Shown here: piece after piece, positions 1-5,919 of the stretch
Layout: each line of letters starts with the position of its first letter
Numbering within the stretch: the stretch's first letter is position 1
NCBI GenBank assembly: GCA_902373525.1
Contig: CABKMN010000086.1
Span: 1-9,783, forward strand
Direction: 5' to 3'
Origin: an uncultured Bilophila sp.
GTDB lineage: Bacteria > Desulfobacterota > Desulfovibrionia > Desulfovibrionales > Desulfovibrionaceae
Length of the DNA stretch: 9,783 nt
Notes under the pieces: generated by a model
What the model saw: the letters and a program-made list of their open reading frames with translations, nothing else
Told to the model about the DNA's origin: nothing
The model's database searches: none
Translations under genes and position numbers: made by a program

Positions 1-1
1 T

Positions 2-23
2 CCCCAAACCCCGCCCCTTCCCC
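2..23 (-). other. G-quadruplex motif at left edge
   Basis: The plus strand has four C4 runs at 2-5, 9-12, 14-17 and 20-23, separated by 3, 1 and 2 bases. The minus strand therefore carries four G4 runs with loops of 2, 1 and 3 bases, which matches the standard G-quadruplex pattern. It lies just outside the left copy of a 29-bp inverted repeat (25-53). It may also be one arm of a G-rich hairpin cut off by the window edge, like those at 363-408 and 9701-9760. Whether it folds is inference. Confidence 0.5.
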
Positions 24-24
24 T

Positions 25-349
25 TCAAAGACGTTCGACCTTATCGAATCCCTCGCGGCGGCATTCCCGCTTTGCGAGGGATTGTCGTTTCCGTGTCGAA
101 TCTGAAAAGGCGGTTATTGAAATCTGTAAGAGCGGAAGTTTGCTTCTTAATGCCCTTAGGAAGACTGAACGTAGGCATTGCACCACCTTTGATGAAGACG
201 GCAACGAAAAACAAAGCGCCTTTTCCCGAGAGGAAAAGGCGCTTTTCATATCCTTTCCGATGCCCTTCTTTATCCGCCTTTCAACGCTCCGTCCTTTCGG
301 AGGCGACAGAAACGCGGAACAGGGATTCGATAAGGTCGAACGTCTTTGA
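25..349. repeat. Gene-free segment bounded by a 29-bp inverted repeat
   Basis: Bases 25-53 are the exact reverse complement of 321-349 (29 of 29), with 267 bases between. Inside lie a hairpin with 10-bp arms at 47-56 and 74-83 and a strong intrinsic terminator at 213-246. G-quadruplex motifs flank both outer sides (2-23 minus, 353-375 plus). The layout resembles a small non-autonomous repeat (MITE-like), but I see no target-site duplication and no transposase. A long-range RNA hairpin is the alternative. No convincing gene occupies bases 1-419: the open frames there cross the terminator and end inside the repeat. Confidence 0.6.
211..246. terminator. Bidirectional intrinsic terminator
   Basis: A 14-bp perfect stem pairs 213-226 with 232-245 around a 5-base loop. 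Its outer arms are AAAGCGCCTTTT and AAAAGGCGCTTT, so both strands end in a short T run, and the plus strand continues with another T and then C. No gene is visible directly upstream on either strand, so it may end a transcript starting left of the window or catch readthrough from rho. Confidence 0.65.
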
Positions 350-352
350 GAT

Positions 353-375
353 GGGAGGGGGTGCAGGGGGGCGGG
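353..375 (+). other. G-quadruplex motif beside the inverted repeat
   Basis: Four G runs of 3, 5, 6 and 3 bases (353-355, 357-361, 366-371, 373-375) are separated by A, TGCA and C. It starts 4 bases outside the right copy of the inverted repeat and mirrors the minus-strand motif at 2-23. It overlaps the arm of the rho 3' hairpin, so the G richness may simply reflect that stem. Confidence 0.4.
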
Positions 376-408
376 AAGAACGTTCTCCAGAAAGTTCTTC
401 CCCCCTGC
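363..408 (-). terminator. G-rich hairpin downstream of rho
   Basis: Bases 363-370 pair with 401-408 (8 bp) and 375-381 pair with 394-400 (7 bp), leaving a 4-base bulge at 371-374. In the rho direction the tip reads TTTCTGGAGAA, the same as in the hairpin at 9701-9760. It begins 11 bases after the rho stop codon. There is no T run after the stem on the minus strand, so it is not a classical intrinsic terminator; it may act as a 3'-end stabilising structure after Rho-dependent termination. Confidence 0.55.
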
Positions 409-419
409 GTGCCTTTTTC

Positions 420-1670
420 CTACTTGCTCATAGCGTTGATGAACTCTTCGTTCGACTTGGTGCCGCGCATCTTGTCGAGGAGGAATTCCATGCTGTCGAT
501 GGAGGACATGGGCGCAAGTATCTTGCGGAGAATCCAGACGCGTTTGAGCACGTCGTCGGACAGCAGCAGGTCTTCCTTGCGGGTGCCGGTACGGTTGATG
601 TCGATGGCGGGGAACACGCGCTTTTCGGCGAGATGGCGATCAAGATAGATTTCCATGTTGCCGGTGCCCTTGAATTCTTCGAAAATCACTTCGTCCATGC
701 GGGAGCCGGTGTCGATGAGCGCCGTGGCGATGATGGTCAGGCTGCCGCCGCCTTCGATGTTGCGCGCCGCGCCGAAGAAACGCTTGGGACGCTGAAGGGC
801 GTTGGCGTCGAGACCGCCGGAAAGCACGCGGCCCGAGGAGGGCGTCACGGCGTTGTAGGCGCGGCCCAGACGGGTGATGGAATCAAGGAGGATCACGACG
901 TCGCGCTTGCGCTCCACAAGACGCTTGGCCTTTTCGAGCACCATTTCACAGACCTGCACATGCCGCTGCGGAGGCTCGTCAAAGGTGGAGCTGATGACTT
1001 CGGCGTTCTTGACCGTGCGCTCCATGTCCGTCACTTCTTCGGGGCGTTCGTCGATGAGCAGCACGATCAGATAGACTTCGGGATGGTTCGCGTTGATGGA
1101 GTTCGCGATGCTCTGGAGCAGGATGGTCTTGCCGGTCCGGGGAGGCGCGACGATGACCCCGCGCTGGCCGCGCCCGACGGGCGCCATGAGGTCGATGACC
1201 CGGCAGGAAAGGTTCTTTTCGCCGTTCTCCATGATCAGCTTGCGATCAGGATAGATGGGCGTGAGGTTGTCGAACAGGACTACGTGACGGGCATTTTCCG
1301 GCGGCTCGAACCCGATTTCCTTCACCTTGAGCAGCGCGAAGTAACGCTCCCCTTCCTTGGGAGGCCGAATCTGCCCGGAAACCACGTCGCCCTTGCGCAG
1401 ATAGAAACGCCGAATCTGGGAGGGGGATACATAAATGTCGTCCGGACCGGGCATGTAGCTCGACAGGGGAGAACGCAAAAAGCCGTAGCCGTCCGGCAGG
1501 ATTTCCAGCACCCCGTCCCCGTAGATGGCTCCGCTCCGCGACGCACAGGCCTGCAACATGGCGAAGATGAGTTCCTGCTTCCGCATGGAACTGGCGTTCT
1601 CGATCTCGTACTTTTCCGCAAGCTCCATGAGCACGGACATGCTCATGTTCTTCAGTTCGGTCAGGCTCAT
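420..1670 (-). CDS. rho: Transcription termination factor Rho
   Basis: Rho is the hexameric RNA-dependent ATPase/helicase that loads on C-rich RNA and releases RNA polymerase. All family landmarks are visible in this 416-residue product: an N-terminal helical domain starting MSLTELKN (E. coli MNLTELKN), a cold-shock RNA-binding domain at about 47-117 with GYGFLRS, Walker A APPRTGKT at 175-182, Walker B VVILLD at 258-263, the conserved SGGLDANAL...RPKRFFGAARN segment at about 284-304, and GTGNMEIYLDR at about 335-345. Length matches the E. coli protein (419). I chose the ATG at 1670 because AGGAAGG lies 7 bases upstream and the start aligns with E. coli. In-frame ATGs at 1718 (adds MRKKKVATEEVQEGAT) and 1769 are possible; the lysine-rich 16-residue extension cannot be excluded. 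It is monocistronic here, and its leader may be autoregulatory (see 1830-1866). Confidence 0.97.
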   Translation of the reverse strand: MSLTELKNMSMSVLMELAEKYEIENASSMRKQELIFAMLQACASRSGAIYGDGVLEILPDGYGFLRSPLSSYMPGPDDIYVSPSQIRRFYLRKGDVVSGQIRPPKEGERYFALLKVKEIGFEPPENARHVVLFDNLTPIYPDRKLIMENGEKNLSCRVIDLMAPVGRGQRGVIVAPPRTGKTILLQSIANSINANHPEVYLIVLLIDERPEEVTDMERTVKNAEVISSTFDEPPQRHVQVCEMVLEKAKRLVERKRDVVILLDSITRLGRAYNAVTPSSGRVLSGGLDANALQRPKRFFGAARNIEGGGSLTIIATALIDTGSRMDEVIFEEFKGTGNMEIYLDRHLAEKRVFPAIDINRTGTRKEDLLLSDDVLKRVWILRKILAPMSSIDSMEFLLDKMRGTKSNEEFINAMSK

Positions 1671-1756
1671 GGTTGCGCCTTCCTGAACCTCCTCCGTGGC
1701 AACTTTCTTCTTCCGCATAGGTTCCGATACTTGTTTTTGGGAGTGAATGAAAATAG

Positions 1757-1775
1757 GTCCGGCGGACAACCGGAC
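1757..1775 (-). other. Small hairpin in rho leader
   Basis: GTCCGG (1757-1762) pairs with CCGGAC (1770-1775) around a 7-base loop, 39 bases upstream of the 1718 ATG and 87 upstream of the preferred 1670 start. It probably forms in the rho leader RNA; a function is not evident. Confidence 0.35.
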
Positions 1776-1829
1776 AATATATATCCGCGCCTTGCGGCGG
1801 GACGATTACGGCACAGCCGTATCAAACGC

Positions 1830-1866
1830 AGGATGGTATATTGGGAGATGTATGGAAATAAAGGGG
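1830..1866 (-). promoter_or_regulatory. C-rich, G-free rut-like stretch in rho leader
   Basis: On the minus strand, the sense strand of rho, these 37 bases contain 15 C and no G, in pyrimidine-rich clusters. That is the composition of Rho-utilisation (rut) sites. The stretch lies 159 bases upstream of the preferred rho start, just after a 6-bp hairpin (GCGCCG 1874-1879, CGGCGC 1885-1890). In E. coli, rho is known to be controlled by Rho-dependent attenuation in its own leader. A similar autogenous loop here is inference. Confidence 0.45.
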
Positions 1867-1897
1867 CAGGCACGCGCCGAAAGACGGCGCAGGGGTT

Positions 1898-1926
1898 TAC
1901 CTAGCGTAACTTCTCTTCTTTGGCAA
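1898..1926 (-). promoter_or_regulatory. Possible rho promoter (weak)
   Basis: On the minus strand, TTGCCA (1926-1921, five of six matches to the -35 consensus) is followed after 17 bases by TAGGTA (1903-1898), a poor -10. It is the best-spaced candidate I find between the AGCS terminators and rho, and would give a leader of roughly 220 bases. The poor -10 makes it tentative. Confidence 0.22.
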
Positions 1927-1958
1927 GGGGATGAGAATCGGTTTGGACATATTTTCCG

Positions 1959-1993
1959 TTTTCCGGCGCGGAAAGGCTCGCTGCGCCGGAAAA
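1959..1993. other. 11-bp hairpin between the AGCS terminators and rho
   Basis: TTTTCCGGCGC (1959-1969) is exactly complementary to GCGCCGGAAAA (1983-1993), with a 13-base loop. The A and T runs lie inside the stem and no T run follows on either strand, so it does not look like a normal terminator. It separates the AGCS terminators from the presumed rho promoter. Confidence 0.4.
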
Positions 1994-2019
1994 ACGCCGC
2001 ACCGCCCGGCCCGAGAACG

Positions 2020-2048
2020 AAAAAAGCCGGAGACGACGCCTCCGGCTT
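2020..2048 (-). terminator. Intrinsic terminator of the AGCS gene
   Basis: In the minus direction, AAGCCGGAG (plus strand, 2024-2032) pairs with CTCCGGCTT (2040-2048) around a 7-base loop, and the stem runs directly into six U residues (A run at 2020-2025). This is a textbook Rho-independent terminator, about 56 bases after the AGCS stop codon. Confidence 0.85.
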
Positions 2049-2071
2049 CGTTTCCCCGCGAACTGCGGGAG

Positions 2072-2097
2072 AAAACGGGGAGGGAAAGCCCCTCCCC
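2072..2097 (-). terminator. First hairpin after the AGCS stop
   Basis: GGGGAGGG (2077-2084) pairs with CCCTCCCC (2090-2097) around a 5-base loop. On the minus strand it is followed by GTTTTC. It lies upstream of the stronger terminator at 2020-2048, so the symporter transcript meets two hairpins in tandem. Confidence 0.6.
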
Positions 2098-2104
2098 ATC
2101 CGTT

Positions 2105-3460
2105 TTAGTGCTTGAAGATGCTGTCCTTGGTTTCGTCTTCCTTCACCAGCTTGAAGAGAACAGGGCTGAGCAGGAGGATGGCGATCAAGTTCGGGATGGC
2201 CATGAGCGCGTTGCAGGTGTCGGCGAGCAGCCACACCACGTCGAGCTGCGTGAGCACGCCGACCGGGATGGCGATGCAGTACACGATGCGGAAGGGAATC
2301 TGCGCCTTGTCGCCGAAGAAGTAGATGGCGCAGCGTTCGCCGTACACGCACCAGCCGAGAGCCGTGGTGAAGGCGAAGAAGGTCAGGCAGATGGTGACCG
2401 CGATGCCGCCGATGCCGGGCAGCGTGGTTTCAAAGGCGGCGGAGGTCATGGCCGCGCCGGTGAGGCCGGAGGTCCACTGGCCGGTCACGAGGATCGCGAA
2501 GCCCGTCATGGAGCACACGATGATGGTGTCGATGAAGGTATCGAGCATGCCGATGGAAGCCTGCACCAGCGGGGAAGCGCTGGTGGCGGCGGCGTGGGCC
2601 ATAGGCGCGGTGCCGAGGCCGGCTTCGTTGGAGAACACGCCGCGGGCCATGCCCATGCGGATGGCCATCATCACGGTCGCGCCGGCGAAACCGCCTTCGG
2701 CGGCCGTGGGCGTGAAGGCTTCGGCGATGACCCACGCGAGAACGCGGGGAACCTGATCAATGTGCAGGATGATGACGAGGAGGGAAATAATGACGTAGAC
2801 GATGGCCATGGCCGGAACGACCTTGCCGGCCACCGCGCCGATGCGCTTCACGCCGCCGATGAGCACGGCGCCGGCCAGCATGAAGATGGCGACGGCGCTC
2901 ACCCACGTCGGAATGGAGAGGTTGGCCTGCATGGCTTCACCGATGGAGTTGCCCTGCACCATGGCGCCCGTGCCGATACAGGCGACGATGCCGAACAGCG
3001 CGAAGCAGGAGCCGAGCCACATCCACTTGGGTCCGAGGCCGTTCTTGATGAAGTACATGGCGCCGCCCACCCAGTTGCCGGCGGGGGTCTTTTCACGGAA
3101 ATGCACGGAAAGCAGCACTTCGCTGAATTTGGTGGCCATGCCCACGAGAGCGGTCACCCACATCCAGAACAGCGCGCCGGGGCCGCCGATGTAGATGGCG
3201 GTGGACACGCCCACGATGTTGCCGGTCCCGATGTCGGCGGCCAGCGCGGTCATCAGCGCGTTGAACGGAGAAATTTCGCCCTGTTCGGACTGGTTGTTGC
3301 GACCGGCCCAAAGGTTTTTAAGGCCGCGGAAAAAGTTGCGGAATGTAAAAAATTTCAGCCCGATGGTGAGATACAGGCCCGTGCCGACGAGCAGCACCAA
3401 CATCCCCGGTCCCCAAACCACGTCGTTGACGGCCTTCAACCAGTTCATGAAACCTTCCAT
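2105..3460 (-). CDS. Sodium:alanine/glycine symporter (AGCS family)
   Basis: This is an inner-membrane secondary transporter of the AGCS family, which imports small neutral amino acids (alanine, glycine) with Na+. The 451-residue length is typical. Family marks are DIGTGNIVGV at 76-85, the signature GGPGALFWMWVTALVG at 92-107 and VFSNEAGLGTAP at 275-286. About eleven hydrophobic segments are visible, ending in a charged cytoplasmic tail (KLVKEDETKDSIFKH). The ATG at 3460 has GGGGGAG only 2 bases upstream, which is close; an ATG at 3448 (MNWLKAVND) with GGAAGG 4 bases before it is an alternative. It is followed by two terminators, so it appears monocistronic. Which amino acid it carries cannot be told from sequence. 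A functional link to the M20/TAXI block is not shown. Confidence 0.93.
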   Translation of the reverse strand: MEGFMNWLKAVNDVVWGPGMLVLLVGTGLYLTIGLKFFTFRNFFRGLKNLWAGRNNQSEQGEISPFNALMTALAADIGTGNIVGVSTAIYIGGPGALFWMWVTALVGMATKFSEVLLSVHFREKTPAGNWVGGAMYFIKNGLGPKWMWLGSCFALFGIVACIGTGAMVQGNSIGEAMQANLSIPTWVSAVAIFMLAGAVLIGGVKRIGAVAGKVVPAMAIVYVIISLLVIILHIDQVPRVLAWVIAEAFTPTAAEGGFAGATVMMAIRMGMARGVFSNEAGLGTAPMAHAAATSASPLVQASIGMLDTFIDTIIVCSMTGFAILVTGQWTSGLTGAAMTSAAFETTLPGIGGIAVTICLTFFAFTTALGWCVYGERCAIYFFGDKAQIPFRIVYCIAIPVGVLTQLDVVWLLADTCNALMAIPNLIAILLLSPVLFKLVKEDETKDSIFKH

Positions 3461-3941
3461 GTCTCCCCCTAATCAGGATAACGTTGCGAATCGATCGTCT
3501 TCCGCCGCCCGTAAGCATTTCTGCCCGGCAACAAAAAGCTCCTTGTTATCTTTTCGTTAACCGTACGGCGAAGACAATCAAGAAAACCTGAAACACTTCT
3601 TGCCGGACAAGCATTTTTCAGCATTCGACGTTATCTCTCAACATCAAAACATGCCTGCTTTTCATAAGAACACTCTTCCCCAAAAGCCTGTTCTTGAGAA
3701 GCACAAAACGCTTGAGATACTCTGACGACCTTGCGGACATCTTTTTCCGGCAATACGCGGTTCCCACGGCGGGACCTTCTCCATTCAGTACCCGCCTTGC
3801 GTAGTGTTAGTCAAAAAAATATCTCAGCGCAAGCTTTTTCGCATGTGAAAAAGTTCTTCTTTTGGCAGGAATATCGATTGGTTATTCAATGAATATCGAT
3901 TGATTGACCAATGAATTATAGATTGTTCGAACAATGAATCA
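3461..3941. other. AT-richer intergenic region upstream of the AGCS gene
   Basis: About 480 bases hold no convincing gene and are clearly richer in A/T than the flanking genes. Visible items are an inverted repeat CTTGCG/CGCAAG at about 3797-3834 enclosing an A7 run (3813-3819), a GGCGGG/CCCGCC pair at 3768-3773 and 3791-3796, and the ~22-bp repeat array from 3866 rightward. The AGCS promoter should lie here. No riboswitch core (glycine, TPP) could be matched. A perfect minus-strand TATAAT at 3920-3915 is the best -10, but it has no recognisable -35. Confidence 0.5.
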
Positions 3942-3953
3942 TCATTGTTTGTC
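3866..3953. repeat. Four imperfect ~22-bp tandem repeats with a palindrome
   Basis: Four related units start at about 3866, 3887, 3909 and 3932. Units 2 to 4 each begin CAATGAAT, followed by a variant of ATCGATTG; unit 1 shares AATATCGATTG with unit 2. The period of 21-23 bases is about two helical turns. A perfect 14-base palindrome, ATTGTTCGAACAAT, spans the junction of units 3 and 4 (3922-3935). A minus-strand TATAAT (3920-3915) lies directly beside it. Unit 4 supplies the last codons and the stop of the regulator gene. Spaced, helically phased repeats suggest a regulator-binding array controlling the downstream AGCS gene. That function is inference. Confidence 0.55.
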
Positions 3954-4310
3954 GAAATCACTAAACAAGGCGGCGGCGCGCTTATTGGCGAAGGATTCGA
4001 CGTCCTCGTACCACTGCTGGAAGCGCCGGACGAGTTCCTTGCCTTCGGGCGTAAGGACGTAGCCTTCCCGCTTGGTCCCGGAAGCCTCCACGAGGGCCGC
4101 GCCGACGATGTGTTCGGCCTTCTTGAGCTTGCCCCACGCGCCCCGGTACGACATGCCGAGCTGTTTGGCGGCCTTGCTCAGCGAGCCGAGTTCCTCCACC
4201 AGCTTGAGCAGCTCCACGCGCCCGCGGCCGAAGCCTTCGCCGTTTTCGCCCTCCAGCCACAGTTGCAGATGCACGCCCCGCTTTTCCACCACATTCTTAA
4301 GGAATTCCAT
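3942..4310 (-). CDS. Short ModE-type winged-helix transcriptional regulator
   Basis: The 122-residue product matches the N-terminal DNA-binding domain of ModE-like/LysR-type regulators. A winged helix spans about 30-95, with the helix-turn-helix GSLSKAAKQLGMSYRGAW at 42-59 and a wing around VLTPEGKELVRRF. ModE itself continues into molybdate-binding (TOBE) domains. This protein stops after about 25 further charged residues, so it has no visible ligand domain. The ATG at 4310 has GGGAG 7 bases upstream; a longer in-frame start at 4400 lies inside the neighbouring gene and is unlikely. It is 13 bases downstream of the amidohydrolase gene on the same strand, so the two are almost certainly co-transcribed, and it is a natural candidate to control that operon and the divergent TRAP genes. 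Its signal is unknown. Confidence 0.88.
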   Translation of the reverse strand: MEFLKNVVEKRGVHLQLWLEGENGEGFGRGRVELLKLVEELGSLSKAAKQLGMSYRGAWGKLKKAEHIVGAALVEASGTKREGYVLTPEGKELVRRFQQWYEDVESFANKRAAALFSDFDKQ

Positions 4311-4323
4311 GTAGTTTCTCCCG

Positions 4324-5643
4324 TCATCCGTCCCGGCCCGCCAGACGGCACGCCAGCCGGGCCAGCAGTTCAAGGGCGCGCCCGAGGCACGCCTCGTCAA
4401 AATCGAAACGGTCGCTATGGTGCCCCGCCGCCCGTTCCGTTCCCACCTGCATATAGGTCGCCAGTCCCCCGGCGTCCTGCACCCGCCGCATCAGGCAGGC
4501 GAAATCTTCCGTCGCCCCGAAGGCGTCCCGCTCGATAAGGGCATTCCAGCCGCCCATCTCCGCGGCGACCTCGGCAACCGTCCGGGCCAGCTCCGGGCTG
4601 CTCGATCCGCCGCCGCTGCTGCCCACCGTCGTCCACGCGCAGGAGCACCCCCACATGTCCGCCGCCGCCCGAAGAATCCGCTCGGACTCCGCGACCATGT
4701 AGGCGTCCAGCGCCGTGGTTTCCCCGCGCGTTTCCATCGCGAGCCGCGCGGACGCCGGAACGACGTTCCGGGCCTCCCCGCCTTCCAGCCTGCCCACGGC
4801 GATCCGGGTGGCCCCCTTTCCGCTCCGTGCGATGGCATGCAGGTTCAAAGTCGCGGCGCAGGCGGCGAGCAGCGCGTCCCGGCCTTCCTCCGGCGCGGCT
4901 CCGGCATGGGCCGCCGCTCCGGCAAACGTGACGTCGCGCTTGGTGGTCGCCAAAAATCCTTCCGTGCCGCAGATGAGCGTCCCGCTCTCCCCGGCCCGGA
5001 ACCCGATGTGGAATCCGAACAGCGCGTCCACCCCGTCCACGGCCCCGGCCTCCGTCATGGGCAACGCGCCCCGTGCGCCCTCTTCGGCGGGCTGGAAGAC
5101 GAGGCGCAGCCTGCCCCGAAGATGCGGACGGATCGCCGCCAGCACGGCGGCGAAGCCGAGACCTACGGCGACGTGCCCGTCGTGCCCGCAGGCATGCATG
5201 AGCCCGGGATGGACCGATCCGAACCCTTCGCGCCGGGGCCGGTGCTCCGCCGCCCCGGACTCGGCGACCTCGTTGCAGTCCATATCGAAACGGAAGGCCA
5301 GCGACGGTCCGGGCCCGCAATCCAGATCGGCCCAGAATCCGGTGTACCCTTCGCCCATGCGCGCGACAAGTTCGGGGTCGGCCCCTTCGGCAAGGGCGCG
5401 TTCCCGAGCCGCCGCGAGGGCGACGGGCGACGGCACACCCATCCGCTTCTCCGGAACGCACGCCGCCTTGCCCATACGGATCGTGAACCCCCATTCGCGC
5501 AGCCGGGCAATCGCCAGCGCGGCGGTACGGAATTCCGTCCAGCCCGCCTCCGGGAAACGGTGCAGATCGCGCCGCCAGCCCGTCAGCCGGGCCGACGCGG
5601 AAGCGAGGGCCTCATCCAGAAAAGACAGAGAGCCGCCTGCCAT
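4324..5643 (-). CDS. abgA: AbgA-like M20 amidohydrolase (aminobenzoyl-glutamate hydrolase family)
   Basis: This zinc-type M20D peptidase/amidohydrolase resembles E. coli AbgA, a subunit of p-aminobenzoyl-glutamate hydrolase, over its whole length (439 residues against about 436). Shared marks include WRRDLHRFPEAGWTEFRTA (23-41), MHACGHDGH (149-157; metal ligands Cys152 and His154), QPAEEG (184-189; catalytic Glu187, ligand Glu188), GFHIG with His212, the dimerisation-domain AAHAGA around His246, NVVPASA (293-299) and AGHHSDRFDFDE with ligand-position histidines 408/409. No signal peptide is seen, so it should be cytoplasmic. It would split an N-acyl or N-aroyl amino acid, probably an acidic one. 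The AbgB partner and AbgT importer of E. coli are absent here; a TAXI-TRAP system stands in their place. The ATG at 5643 has AAGGAG 10 bases upstream; a GTG at 5649 is possible. The family call is firm, the exact substrate is not. Confidence 0.88.
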   Translation of the reverse strand: MAGGSLSFLDEALASASARLTGWRRDLHRFPEAGWTEFRTAALAIARLREWGFTIRMGKAACVPEKRMGVPSPVALAAARERALAEGADPELVARMGEGYTGFWADLDCGPGPSLAFRFDMDCNEVAESGAAEHRPRREGFGSVHPGLMHACGHDGHVAVGLGFAAVLAAIRPHLRGRLRLVFQPAEEGARGALPMTEAGAVDGVDALFGFHIGFRAGESGTLICGTEGFLATTKRDVTFAGAAAHAGAAPEEGRDALLAACAATLNLHAIARSGKGATRIAVGRLEGGEARNVVPASARLAMETRGETTALDAYMVAESERILRAAADMWGCSCAWTTVGSSGGGSSSPELARTVAEVAAEMGGWNALIERDAFGATEDFACLMRRVQDAGGLATYMQVGTERAAGHHSDRFDFDEACLGRALELLARLACRLAGRDG

Positions 5644-5722
5644 ACGCACTGTACTCCTTGCAAAGTTCCGCCGCCGGAAAGCTCCAGCGGGCCAGAAGGG
5701 ACAAGATACTGACGGGGTATGA

Positions 5723-5837
5723 CAAAGGAAACGGGCTGTCAATTTCGCCGTCAATCGTGCGGCAAGCCTGAAATCGTTTCCTTTTCGGGCAGGACCCGTC
5801 CCGATATTGACAAAAACGTCAATATCCGTTTCCTTTG
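5723..5837. promoter_or_regulatory. Shared control region of the divergent M20 and TRAP operons
   Basis: Between the two divergent start codons lies a 24-base perfect inverted repeat, GATATTGAC-N6-GTCAATATC, at 5803-5826. The same half-site recurs as GTCAAT at 5738 and 5750 (12 bases apart, the same step as between the palindrome halves) and as ATTGAC at 5881, overlapping the TRAP -10. A second motif, CGTTTCCTTT, occurs at 5775 and 5827, with its reverse complement ending at 5733; the three copies are spaced 52 bases apart. The minus-strand TTGACA at 5742-5737 could be a -35 for the amidohydrolase gene, though no good -10 follows. The palindrome is a likely regulator site; the protein bound is inferred. 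Confidence 0.6.
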
Positions 5838-5855
5838 AAACCTCAAAAACCTCCC

Positions 5856-5882
5856 TTGCGTTGCGCCCGTTCTTCATATAAT
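5856..5882 (+). promoter_or_regulatory. Promoter of the TAXI-TRAP operon
   Basis: A perfect -10 TATAAT lies at 5877-5882, with TTGCGT at 5856-5861 as a partial -35 after a short 15-base spacer. Transcription would start near 5889, about 30 bases before the binding-protein ATG at 5920. The weak -35 with short spacer suggests dependence on an activator. The ATTGAC half-site at 5881-5886 overlaps the -10, so a repressor could also act here. Confidence 0.55.
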
Positions 5883-5919
5883 TGACAAGAAAATGTCGAC
5901 AAAAAGGGAGACAAACGAC

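Noticed and set aside
25..349. Small frames of 74 codons (minus, 25-249) and 69 codons (plus, 140-349), both ending GFDKVERL
   Set aside because: The shared endings come from the 29-bp inverted repeat and the shared middle from the terminator palindrome, so the likeness is a by-product of DNA symmetry; no ribosome site supports either.
72..1904. 610-codon open frame on the plus strand opposite rho
   Set aside because: It is the antisense shadow of rho in GC-rich DNA; composition is dominated by H, D, G and R with no domain, and rho is unambiguous.
1931..3472. 513-codon plus-strand frame opposite the AGCS gene
   Set aside because: Antisense shadow: histidine/aspartate/glycine-rich and low complexity, with no recognisable fold.
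3461..3865. Possible glycine or TPP riboswitch before the AGCS gene (a CTGAGA occurs on the minus strand)
   Set aside because: Only an isolated short match is present; the other conserved core elements of either class are missing.
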